Assembly: GCA_001802125.1 (NCBI GenBank)
Contig: MGZK01000154.1
Coordinates: 26,162-90,161 of the forward strand
Source of the DNA: Geobacteraceae bacterium GWC2_55_20
GTDB lineage: Bacteria; Desulfobacterota; Desulfuromonadia; Geobacterales; Pseudopelobacteraceae
Direction of reading: 5' to 3'
Length of the DNA: 64,000 bases
Below, in pieces: positions 1 to 8,560 of the stretch; positions within the stretch are counted from its first letter, which is position 1; every line of letters starts with the position of its first letter. Both the position numbers and the translations under genes were made by a program. Under the pieces are notes generated by a model. The model ran no database searches. It was not told the origin of the DNA and was given only the letters and a program-made list of their open reading frames with translations.

Positions 1-1
1 A

Positions 2-1084
2 CTGATCGGCGGTTATGAGCCGGCCAAGAGCTTCGTGCTGAAGGCGATCGAAAACGGCAAGCATATCGTCACCGCCAACAAGGCCCTTCTGGCGCTGCAT
101 GGCAACGACATCTACTCCGCCGCCGCCCGCAAGGGGGTCGAGGTGCAGTTCGAGGCTTCCGTCGGTGGCGGCATTCCGGTACTGACCGCGATCAAGAGCA
201 ATCTGGCGGCCAACCGTTTCGGCAGCGTCTTCGGCATCATGAACGGCACCTGCAACTATATCCTGACCCGCATGACCCAGGAAGGGGCCGACTTTGCCGA
301 GGTGTTGCAGGCGGCCCAGGATCTGGGCTACGCCGAGCCGGACCCGACCTTCGATATCGAGGGGGTTGACACGGCCCACAAGCTGGCGGTGCTGGTTTCG
401 CTCTGCTTCGGCACCCGCATTGATTTCAACGCTATCTACACCGAGGGCATCACCAGCATCAGCGGACTGGATGTGAAGTTTGCCAAGGAGTTCGGTTATC
501 GCATCAAGCTGCTGGCGATCGGCAAGTTTTGCGACGGACAGGTGGAAGCCCGCGTGCATCCGACCATGATTCCGCTGCACAACCCGCTGGCCGATGTGAA
601 CGGGGTCTTCAACGCCATCCGCCTGACCGGTGATTTTGTCGGCCCGGTGATGTTCTACGGCCGCGGCGCCGGACAGAACCCGACCGCCAGCGCGATTGTC
701 GGCGATCTGATCGGCCTGGCCCGCAGCATTCAGGCCGGAGCCGGGCGTCGCATGGCTCCGCTCGGTTTTCTGGATGCCTCGGTAACCGACCTGCCGATCA
801 AGCCGATGGCCGAGATCGTCAGCAAGTACATGCTCCGTTTCAGTGCGCTGGACAAGCCGGGAGTGCTGGGAGCCATCGCCGGATCGCTGGGCAAGCACGG
901 CATCAGCATCGAGTCGATGGTCCAGACCGCCCATGAGGCAGATGACTCGGCCCCGGTGCCGATCGTGATCATGACCCACGAAGCGCGGGAAGGTTCAATA
1001 CAGCTGGCACTGTCGGAAATCGACCAGCTGGACATTATCTGCCAGAAAACCGCTTTCATTCGGATTGAGGACAATCTGGAATAA
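2..1084 (+). CDS. hom: Homoserine dehydrogenase, 5' end truncated by window edge
   Basis: Frame is open from base 2; contains [34 protein letters not shown] and a C-terminal ACT-like domain ([27 protein letters not shown]). Confidence 0.95.
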   Translation: MIGGYEPAKSFVLKAIENGKHIVTANKALLALHGNDIYSAAARKGVEVQFEASVGGGIPVLTAIKSNLAANRFGSVFGIMNGTCNYILTRMTQEGADFAEVLQAAQDLGYAEPDPTFDIEGVDTAHKLAVLVSLCFGTRIDFNAIYTEGITSISGLDVKFAKEFGYRIKLLAIGKFCDGQVEARVHPTMIPLHNPLADVNGVFNAIRLTGDFVGPVMFYGRGAGQNPTASAIVGDLIGLARSIQAGAGRRMAPLGFLDASVTDLPIKPMAEIVSKYMLRFSALDKPGVLGAIAGSLGKHGISIESMVQTAHEADDSAPVPIVIMTHEAREGSIQLALSEIDQLDIICQKTAFIRIEDNLE

Positions 1085-1109
1085 TACTGAAATTATTTGG
1101 GAGGGAACC

Positions 1110-2465
1110 ATGAATACCAAAATTCTGCTCAGCGAAGATCAGATCCCCAAACAGTGGTACAACATCATCCCCGATATGCCCGGCCCGCTGGCGCCGGTCA
1201 TCAACCCCCAGACCCTCAAACCGGTCACTCCGGAGGACATGCTGGCGATTTTCCCCATGTCCCTGATCGAACAGGAGATGTCGCCCAACCGCTGGATCGA
1301 TATCCCCGACGAAGTTCGCGACATCTACAGGCTGTGGAGGCCGTCGCCGCTTTTCCGGGCGCATCGCCTGGAGAAGGCGCTGGGAACCCCCGCCAAGATC
1401 TATTACAAGTACGAGGGCGTTTCGCCGGCCGGTTCACACAAACCGAACTCGGCCATCCCCCAGGCCTACTATAACAAGCAGGCCGGCATCCGCCGCTTGG
1501 CAACCGAGACCGGCGCCGGCCAGTGGGGCAGTTCGCTGGCCCTGGCCTGTTCCATGTTCGGTCTGGAATGCACCGTCTATATGGTCAAGGTTTCCTGCAG
1601 CCAGAAGCCTTACCGCAAGAGCATGATGCAGCTGTGGGGGGCGCAGGTGATCCCGTCGCCGTCCGAATTCACCAATGCCGGCCGCGCGATCCTGGCCCAT
1701 GATCCGGATTGCCTCGGCAGCCTGGGAATCGCCATCTCGGAGGCGGTTGAAGATGCCGCCAGCCATGCCGACACCAACTATGCCCTCGGCAGCGTGCTGA
1801 ATCATGTCTGTCTGCACCAGACCGTGATCGGCCAGGAGGCCCAGGCCCAGATGAAGATCGCCGGGGATTATCCTGACGTGGTGATCGCCTGCTGCGGCGG
1901 CGGCTCCAACTTCGCCGGACTGTCCTTCCCGTTCATCGCCGACCGGGCCAACGGCAAAAAAGTGCGCTGCGTGGCGGTGGAACCGGCTTCGTGCCCGACC
2001 CTGACCAAGGGGGTCTATGCCTTCGATTACGGCGATACCGCCAAGATGGCGCCGATCTCGATGATGTACACCCTGGGCCACGACTTCATGCCCCCCGGCA
2101 TCCATGCCGGCGGTCTGCGCTATCACGGCGAGTCGCCACTGGTTTCCCAGCTGTACCACGCCGGCCAGATCGAGGCCAAGGCATACAAGCAGAACTCCTG
2201 TTTCGAAGGCGCGCTGCTGTTTTCGCGCTGCGAGGGGATTGTCCCGGCGCCCGAGTCCTCCCATGCCGTGCGGGCCGCGATCGACGAGGCGGTGCTGGCC
2301 AAGGAGGAAGGCAAGGAGCGGACGATCCTGTTCGGTCTCTCCGGCCACGGCCAGCTGGACATGGGCGCCTATGACGCCTATCTCTCCGGCAACCTGGAAG
2401 ATTACGAGTATCCGGACGAGATGGTCAAGCAGGCGCTGGAACGGCTGCCCAAAATCAGCCTGTAG
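1110..2465 (+). CDS. trpB2: Tryptophan synthase beta-like protein, TrpB2 type
   Basis: [53 protein letters not shown] at 1110 preceded by gggagg. Confidence 0.92.
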   Translation: MNTKILLSEDQIPKQWYNIIPDMPGPLAPVINPQTLKPVTPEDMLAIFPMSLIEQEMSPNRWIDIPDEVRDIYRLWRPSPLFRAHRLEKALGTPAKIYYKYEGVSPAGSHKPNSAIPQAYYNKQAGIRRLATETGAGQWGSSLALACSMFGLECTVYMVKVSCSQKPYRKSMMQLWGAQVIPSPSEFTNAGRAILAHDPDCLGSLGIAISEAVEDAASHADTNYALGSVLNHVCLHQTVIGQEAQAQMKIAGDYPDVVIACCGGGSNFAGLSFPFIADRANGKKVRCVAVEPASCPTLTKGVYAFDYGDTAKMAPISMMYTLGHDFMPPGIHAGGLRYHGESPLVSQLYHAGQIEAKAYKQNSCFEGALLFSRCEGIVPAPESSHAVRAAIDEAVLAKEEGKERTILFGLSGHGQLDMGAYDAYLSGNLEDYEYPDEMVKQALERLPKISL

Positions 2466-2486
2466 GGGCGAATCTCGTATTCGCCC
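2462..2486. repeat. Stop-codon-overlapping palindromic repeat, copy 1
   Basis: GTAGGGGCGAATCTCGTATTCGCCC; TAG stop of trpB2 lies inside. Confidence 0.75.
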
Positions 2487-2528
2487 GAATCAATTTCGCG
2501 TTTCCACATAAATACATTGGATGCCGAT

Positions 2529-2798
2529 ATGATCACTGAAAACGACAGAGCGATTATCATGCAGTGTGCGAAGAAGTACAACGTCTCGTCTGTTGTTGTA
2601 TTCGGGTCATCACTTGATGAAAGCGGAGATGCTCATGATATCGATCTTGGCGTGAAAGGCCTTGACCCAGGGCTGTTTTTTAAATTTTACGCCGAGTTGT
2701 TCAAGCGTTTATCAAAGTCGGTTGACCTTGTCGATATTAGCAGGAAAACTCTCTTCAACGAGCTTGTGGAGGAATCCGGAGTTCGTATCTATGGATAA
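2529..2798 (+). CDS. mntA: MNT-domain nucleotidyltransferase (MntA-like antitoxin)
   Basis: GS-X9-DxD signature (GSSLDESGDAHDIDLGV); overlaps the following HEPN gene by 8 bp. Confidence 0.8.
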   Translation: MITENDRAIIMQCAKKYNVSSVVVFGSSLDESGDAHDIDLGVKGLDPGLFFKFYAELFKRLSKSVDLVDISRKTLFNELVEESGVRIYG

Positions 2799-3219
2799 TC
2801 TGCCAAAACAGATAGCTGCAGAGGTGGAAAATGTCGGGTTTGCTCTTCGAAATCTTGAAGAGACCATGGGACGGCAGGTCAAGACTGTTGTAGAACTGGC
2901 CGCCATGGGTACCTTTCTGCACAATATTTATAACGGGATCGAGAATATTCTTAAACAGTCCTTGAAATTGAACAAGATCCAGATGGCCAGGGGAGAAAAC
3001 TGGCATAAAGAGTTGCTAACCCTGTCTGTCACGAACGGTATCATAAGCGAGGGTTTGTCGGATGAACTTTACGAGTACCTGACGTTCAGACATTATTTTG
3101 TGCATGCTTATGGTTTCATGCTTGAAGAAGCGCCACTGGAGCCTTTGGCTCAAAATATTCCAGGGATCTGGTCAAAGTTTATATCCGAGGTGGCGCAAAG
3201 TTTCGGAGTCAATCTTTAG
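2791..3219 (+). CDS. hepT: HEPN-domain toxin (HepT-like)
   Basis: RX4HXY motif (RHYFVHAY); adjacent to MNT partner. ATG at 2791 chosen over the longer ORF start. Confidence 0.8.
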   Translation: MDNLPKQIAAEVENVGFALRNLEETMGRQVKTVVELAAMGTFLHNIYNGIENILKQSLKLNKIQMARGENWHKELLTLSVTNGIISEGLSDELYEYLTFRHYFVHAYGFMLEEAPLEPLAQNIPGIWSKFISEVAQSFGVNL

Positions 3220-3260
3220 TAAATTCTTTCAGATCTTTTTCCATGTTCCATGAGTCAGGC

Positions 3261-3881
3261 ATGATCAAAATCAAAATCTGCGGCATAACCAACATCGAGG
3301 ACGCCCTGGCGGCGGTGGAAGCCGGGGCCGACGCTCTCGGCTTTGTCTTTTACAATAAATCCCCGCGCAACATCTCTCCCGAACAGGCCGCCGCGTTGAT
3401 CCGCCGTCTGCCCCCCTTTGTGCAGACGGTCGGGCTGTTCGTCAACGAAGAGCTGGCGGTTGTCAACGGCATTGCCGACCGCTGCGGCCTTGACATCGTG
3501 CAGTTGCACGGGGATGAAACCCCCGAGTACTGCAGCGGCGTCAGACGCCGGTTGATCAAGGCTTTCAGGGTGAAAGACGAAACCTGCCTCGACCTGATCG
3601 ACGACTATGATGTCGCCGCCTGCCTGCTGGATGCCTGGTCGCCCAGCGCCTACGGCGGCACCGGGAAAACCTTCAACTGGGAGATTGCCGCCGCTGCTGC
3701 GGCTTCAAAGCGTATCATCCTGGCCGGGGGGCTGACTCCGGGAAATGTCGCCGCTGCGGTAAGAGCGGTCCGCCCCTATGCGGTGGATGTCTCCAGCGGC
3801 GTTGAAGCGGCGCCGGGCAGAAAAGATCACAAAATACTTCAGCAGTTCATTGAAGCTGCCAGGATTTCGCATGAAGAGTAA
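3261..3881 (+). CDS. trpF: Phosphoribosylanthranilate isomerase
   Basis: KICGITNIEDA, GFVFYNKSPRNI, QLHGDE, LAGGLTPGNV, DVSSGVE. Confidence 0.95.
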   Translation: MIKIKICGITNIEDALAAVEAGADALGFVFYNKSPRNISPEQAAALIRRLPPFVQTVGLFVNEELAVVNGIADRCGLDIVQLHGDETPEYCSGVRRRLIKAFRVKDETCLDLIDDYDVAACLLDAWSPSAYGGTGKTFNWEIAAAAAASKRIILAGGLTPGNVAAAVRAVRPYAVDVSSGVEAAPGRKDHKILQQFIEAARISHEE

Positions 3882-5358
3882 AGAGCAAAAGATAGCACAT
3901 TATGACAGCATCGCCCACGAGCGCGACGGGTGGCGTTCGAGAAACAGTTATTATTATAAAAAACTTGAAGGACTGCTCGCTTCTCTGGTTCCCCAGGGTA
4001 AGAAGATCATCGAGATCGGTTGCGGCACTGGCGAACTGCTGGCGGCACTCAAGCCGTCGTCAGGCGTCGGCCTGGACTTCAGCAAGAGTATGATCGAGAT
4101 TGCGCATAACAGATTTCCTTCTCTGCGCTTTAGCTGCCAGGATGCGGAAAACATCTTGGAAAACGAAACCTTCGAGTATGTCATCATGTCCGATCTGGTC
4201 GGTGAGCTGACCGATGTTTGGGTATCCTTTCAGGAGTTGCACAAGCTGACCGACGCGAGCTCGAGGGTCGTGATCACCTACTACAACTACCTGTGGGAAC
4301 CGGTACTGCGTCTGGCGGAAAAACTCGGATTTCGAATGCCACAGGATTACCAGAACTGGCTCTCGCTGGACGATATCGAACATGTCCTCAACCTTAACGA
4401 TTTTGAGGTGATCAAAAAAGGGTGTCATACCCTGATTCCGGTCCACATCCCGCTGATTTCCAACTTTGTCAACAAATTCGCATCACTGGTGCCCGTGCTG
4501 AAAAATCTCTGCCTGATTCAGTATATTGTAGCCAAACAGGCGCCGTTTATCTCCCGCGACAATATTCCAAATCTGAAGGTCTCGGTGATCATCCCCTGCA
4601 GAAACGAGATGGGCAACATCGAAAGTGCCGTGGAAAGAGTTCCGATGATGGGAGCGGCAACCGAACTGATCTTTGTCGATGGCGAATCCAGCGACGGTAC
4701 CGTTGAAAAAATCGAGGAGATGATTCTCAAGTACAACAACACAAAGGATATTCGCCTGATCCATCAAACAGCTCCGGTCTCCGAAGGCAATCCATCAGGA
4801 GAGCACTCCCTGACCCCACCTAACAAGATGCTCAAGCTCGGCAAGGGGGATGCGGTCCGTAAAGGCTTTGAAGCCGCCACCGGCGACATCCTGATGATAC
4901 TGGACTCGGACCTGACCGTCCCCCCCGAGGATCTTCCCAAATTTTATGACGCGATTGCCTCCGGCAAGGGAGAGTTCATCAACGGCACTCGCCTTGTCTA
5001 CCAAATGGAAAAACAGGCCATGCGAACACTCAATCTCTTCGGCAACATGTTCTTCAGCAAGGTTTTCACCTGGCTACTCGATCAGCCGATCAAGGATACT
5101 TTGTGCGGAACAAAGGTACTATTCAAGCGGGACTATGAGAACATCAAGGCCAACAGGAACTACTTCGGCGATTTCGATCCATTTGGGGATTTCGACCTGC
5201 TCTTCGGCGCCGCGAAACAGAATCTGAAGATCGTTGAAGTGCCGATCAGATATCGCATGAGGACCTATGGCGACATCAAGATCGAACGCTTCAAGCATGG
5301 ACTGATACTGTTAAAAATGAGCTTGATCGGTTTGAGAAAGCTGAAGTTGATTTCCTGA
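3871..5358 (+). CDS. Bifunctional class I methyltransferase + GT2 (dolichyl/polyprenyl-phosphate mannose synthase-like) glycosyltransferase
   Basis: N-terminal KIIEIGCGTGELLAAL (SAM site); C-terminal VIIPCRNEMGNIE, FVDGESSDGT, GDILMILDSDLTVPPEDLPKF. Overlaps trpF by 11 bp. Confidence 0.85.
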   Translation: MKSKEQKIAHYDSIAHERDGWRSRNSYYYKKLEGLLASLVPQGKKIIEIGCGTGELLAALKPSSGVGLDFSKSMIEIAHNRFPSLRFSCQDAENILENETFEYVIMSDLVGELTDVWVSFQELHKLTDASSRVVITYYNYLWEPVLRLAEKLGFRMPQDYQNWLSLDDIEHVLNLNDFEVIKKGCHTLIPVHIPLISNFVNKFASLVPVLKNLCLIQYIVAKQAPFISRDNIPNLKVSVIIPCRNEMGNIESAVERVPMMGAATELIFVDGESSDGTVEKIEEMILKYNNTKDIRLIHQTAPVSEGNPSGEHSLTPPNKMLKLGKGDAVRKGFEAATGDILMILDSDLTVPPEDLPKFYDAIASGKGEFINGTRLVYQMEKQAMRTLNLFGNMFFSKVFTWLLDQPIKDTLCGTKVLFKRDYENIKANRNYFGDFDPFGDFDLLFGAAKQNLKIVEVPIRYRMRTYGDIKIERFKHGLILLKMSLIGLRKLKLIS

Positions 5359-6098
5359 TGAGTATGTCCGTGCATGGAAACGATACCCGACTGGAAAATG
5401 AAATCCGGCATGGCGCGTTCATTGCCGACAATCCCGGCACGATCTGGAACTGGGAATCCCCGGCCGGAAAAATCAGATGGCGCCGACGCGCAGCCATGCT
5501 GTCCGGACATATTACCCCTGGCATGATGGTACTCGAACTGGGCTGCGGAGCAGGCTATTACACCAAAGAGCTGGTCCTGACCGGCGCAGATATCAGCGCC
5601 ATCGATATCTCACCGGATCTGCTGGCATTGGCAGAGCAAAATGTATCTTCGGACCATGTCACCTTTTTGCGTGAAAACGCCTATGCCATGGGATTCGAGA
5701 ACGAATCCTTCGATACCGTGGTCGGCAGTTCCGTACTCCACCACCTGGATGTGAAGCCAGCCATCCGTGAGATCCACCGGGTTTTGAAAAAAGGGGGCAG
5801 CATGGTGTTTACCGAACCAAACATGCTGAACCCGCAGATCATGCTGCAAAAGAACATACCGTATCTCAAGGAGCGACTAGGCGATTCTCCGGACGAAACC
5901 GCCTTCTTCAAATGGCAGCTAATACGACTGCTCAAAAACCACGGCTTCAGGGAGATAACGGTGGAACCATTTGATTTTCTGCATCCTTCAATTCCCCGGG
6001 TGCTGATTCCCGCCTTCGAACGGCTCAATACCTGGCTGGAACATACCCCGTTCCTGAAAGAGATCGCCGGTTCTCTCTTCATTCGGGCACACAAGTAA
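5358..6098 (+). CDS. Class I SAM-dependent methyltransferase
   Basis: VLELGCGAGYYTKEL, DTVVGSSVLHHL, IREIHRVLKKGG. Confidence 0.85.
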   Translation: MSMSVHGNDTRLENEIRHGAFIADNPGTIWNWESPAGKIRWRRRAAMLSGHITPGMMVLELGCGAGYYTKELVLTGADISAIDISPDLLALAEQNVSSDHVTFLRENAYAMGFENESFDTVVGSSVLHHLDVKPAIREIHRVLKKGGSMVFTEPNMLNPQIMLQKNIPYLKERLGDSPDETAFFKWQLIRLLKNHGFREITVEPFDFLHPSIPRVLIPAFERLNTWLEHTPFLKEIAGSLFIRAHK

Positions 6099-6104
6099 CA
6101 ATCA

Positions 6105-7718
6105 ATGAATACCTGCCATCTCACCAAATCCCAATTTGTCGTATTTGCATGTGTCACACTCGTGTGCGCATTTTGGTTAGACCTTTTTACAGCCATCCCC
6201 CAGCGCTGGGACGCCGTACCGACTTTCGACACCGTTTTTTTCATAAAACTGGCTGAGAACATCCTCAAGTTCAAGGAATTTGGCTGGATCGGGTATCATG
6301 AACCTTGCTTTTATCCGCTGCTAACGGCTTTCCTGACGATCTTTACGGGCGACCTGTATGTCTCCGCCGTGACTATTTCAAAGGTTTCGACAGTGCTGCT
6401 GCCGGGGGTCGTCTATCTGTTTGCCCGGGATCTCTTCTCGGACAGGGTTGGACTCAGCGCGGCTCTCCTGATGCTGTTCTTTCCTCACATGAAGACGATT
6501 TCCGGGAGCAGCCAGTCTGAAGCTCTCTATGTGTTCCTGATTACCTGTTCGGCAACTCTGCTCTGGAAGTCGTGGAAAGGTGCCTCCGCTCCTGTGGCCG
6601 TCTGCGCCGGCATTTCCTTTGCCGCTGCCTATCTGACGCGATCCGAGGGAATCTTCACCATGCTGTTCCTGATTGCCTTTCTGGTCATCTTCGGAAGGTC
6701 GGTGGGACATCCACGCGCTGCTGTTCAAACCACGGGAATAATCCTGATAACGTTTGCCATTATATGCACCCCCTATATTGGCCACCTCAGCAAACATTAC
6801 GGATCGCTGACCATCGGAACAAAAACCAGCGGCATCTATTTCTGGGTGCGTGACAAGTGTTTTCATGATCCGGACCCGGAGCGCACCGAATGGGGACTGT
6901 CTCCTCAGGGAGAACTCAATCTGATCTCCATGAAGTCTCAGGACCTGCTGGCATACTGGAGAAGGGACATCCCGCGCAGCATCAACGTCTATCTGAAGAA
7001 TTTTTCGGAACAGATCCCGGGCAGAATTCCCAATGACGGCGGTATCAAACACTATCCCCAGATTTATCCGGTGTATCTTGCCATACCACTCGTGGCGGGC
7101 CTGATCCTTCTCTACCGCAGGTGTGCATCATTCATTCCGGCCGGATATCTTCTCTCCGGTTTTCTGCTGCTCTTCATCTATCCGCTGCTGACAGGCGGCT
7201 GGTGGCGGTATCTCATAAACTTGCTGCCCTTTTTTCTGATTCTGTCGGCAATGTCCCTGGACGAAATCGCTACGAGCATCTTTCACGACAAGAGGTCACG
7301 TCTACTCCTTGCGGTTGCAGTGGCTTTGACAACCGTCTATCATATCTGGATTGTTGCCTGGCAGCCTGTGCCACAGAACGTCGTCAGCTATCAAAGCAAC
7401 AAGAGCTCGGTAGCCGAAGAAACCAGAAAGGCCGGCGCCTGGGCACGGCGGATCCTGCCTGCCGATGCAAGCTATATGGCGCAATGGACCCGGCTACCCT
7501 TCTATCTTCAGGGACGGTGGATCGCCATGCCGGAGGCCGACCTGGATGGAGTGCTGTATTATGCACGCAAAAACGCAGCGGCATATCTGCTCATCGAATC
7601 AGACGATGCCCTGACAGTAGCACAACTGACTAAGTTAGGCATACCGGGAGTCACTTACGTCGGAACCTATGCCAGCCAGACTATCAGCTACTACTGTACG
7701 CTCCTGCAGCTAAAGTAG
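6105..7718 (+). CDS. GT39/ArnT-like membrane glycosyltransferase
   Basis: Polytopic hydrophobic protein with early acidic loop (PTFDTVFFIKLAENIL), YHEPCFYPLLTAF and RSEGIF segments typical of PMT-fold enzymes. Confidence 0.7.
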   Translation: MNTCHLTKSQFVVFACVTLVCAFWLDLFTAIPQRWDAVPTFDTVFFIKLAENILKFKEFGWIGYHEPCFYPLLTAFLTIFTGDLYVSAVTISKVSTVLLPGVVYLFARDLFSDRVGLSAALLMLFFPHMKTISGSSQSEALYVFLITCSATLLWKSWKGASAPVAVCAGISFAAAYLTRSEGIFTMLFLIAFLVIFGRSVGHPRAAVQTTGIILITFAIICTPYIGHLSKHYGSLTIGTKTSGIYFWVRDKCFHDPDPERTEWGLSPQGELNLISMKSQDLLAYWRRDIPRSINVYLKNFSEQIPGRIPNDGGIKHYPQIYPVYLAIPLVAGLILLYRRCASFIPAGYLLSGFLLLFIYPLLTGGWWRYLINLLPFFLILSAMSLDEIATSIFHDKRSRLLLAVAVALTTVYHIWIVAWQPVPQNVVSYQSNKSSVAEETRKAGAWARRILPADASYMAQWTRLPFYLQGRWIAMPEADLDGVLYYARKNAAAYLLIESDDALTVAQLTKLGIPGVTYVGTYASQTISYYCTLLQLK

Positions 7719-7770
7719 CAGCAGCGCGGACTGTATGCGGAATGAAACTGTACTTAAACGAGGTGATACT

Positions 7771-7872
7771 TTGAAATCCCCGGACAAAACCGGCCACTTC
7801 GGCAGTCGTTACGTTCCAGAAACCCTGATGCAGGCCCTGTTGAAATTGAAAAAAACACAAAGAGCCCTTTAA
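7771..7872 (+). pseudogene. Decayed 5' fragment of trpB
   Basis: Translates as [33 protein letters not shown], matching the intact TrpB N-terminus in this window ([31 protein letters not shown]), then a stop. Confidence 0.8.
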
Positions 7873-8560
7873 TAAAGTCAAGATCTGCAGCATATTCAAG
7901 TCCCCCCTCCCCCCTTCCCATGCAAGCCCGTTCCAAAAGGCTTCGGTGGTGTGGGCTTTCCAATAACTTCTAACTTCCCCGAAAATTCCATTCGACAAAA
8001 TTACGATGGCTCACACTTCACTGGAACGAAGTACAAATTTAATATTATTCAACGCCCTTTCTGATATTCGGGATGGTTTCTGTAACAGGCACGTTCAGCT
8101 AATACATGTTCGTATATTTTGTTGCTGGCATTTCGCTGGCTGTACGTCATTTAGCGTACACAAAACAATTACCAAAAAGACAACTAAATTTATAATTCAA
8201 TATTGTAGCTATGTTGCCAGACACATATCAGCGACAATGAAATATGCTTCGCTAAAAAACTAGTAAAATAGCTAGTTCTCTGATAAATACGAGTAACTGA
8301 ATATTGTGTTCCCATAACGACCTGCACATTTATCAATGGAGCTGTGGTAGCAGCCTGCTAAATGATTCTCCATAGGCATTTGCTAACAGTTTTGGTGATT
8401 CTACTGTTAGCTCATCTGCCTCAATATTGCCAGAAAGCTGATAGATGACAGAATAAGTCCCAGCAATCGCTACTTAAGCAATGTGGATAATCTACGTACA
8501 TCGATTGTGTTGTATCAAAAAAGAGTTTTTTAATCGCCAACAAGACAAAAGGAGGAGCAA

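Noticed and set aside
1434-2348. 304-aa minus-strand ORF inside trpB2
   Set aside because: Shadow ORF from high-GC codon bias; sense strand encodes a clear TrpB family protein.
8006-8263. 85-aa plus-strand ORF in the AT-rich gap
   Set aside because: No RBS, no family motifs, composition like translated noncoding DNA.
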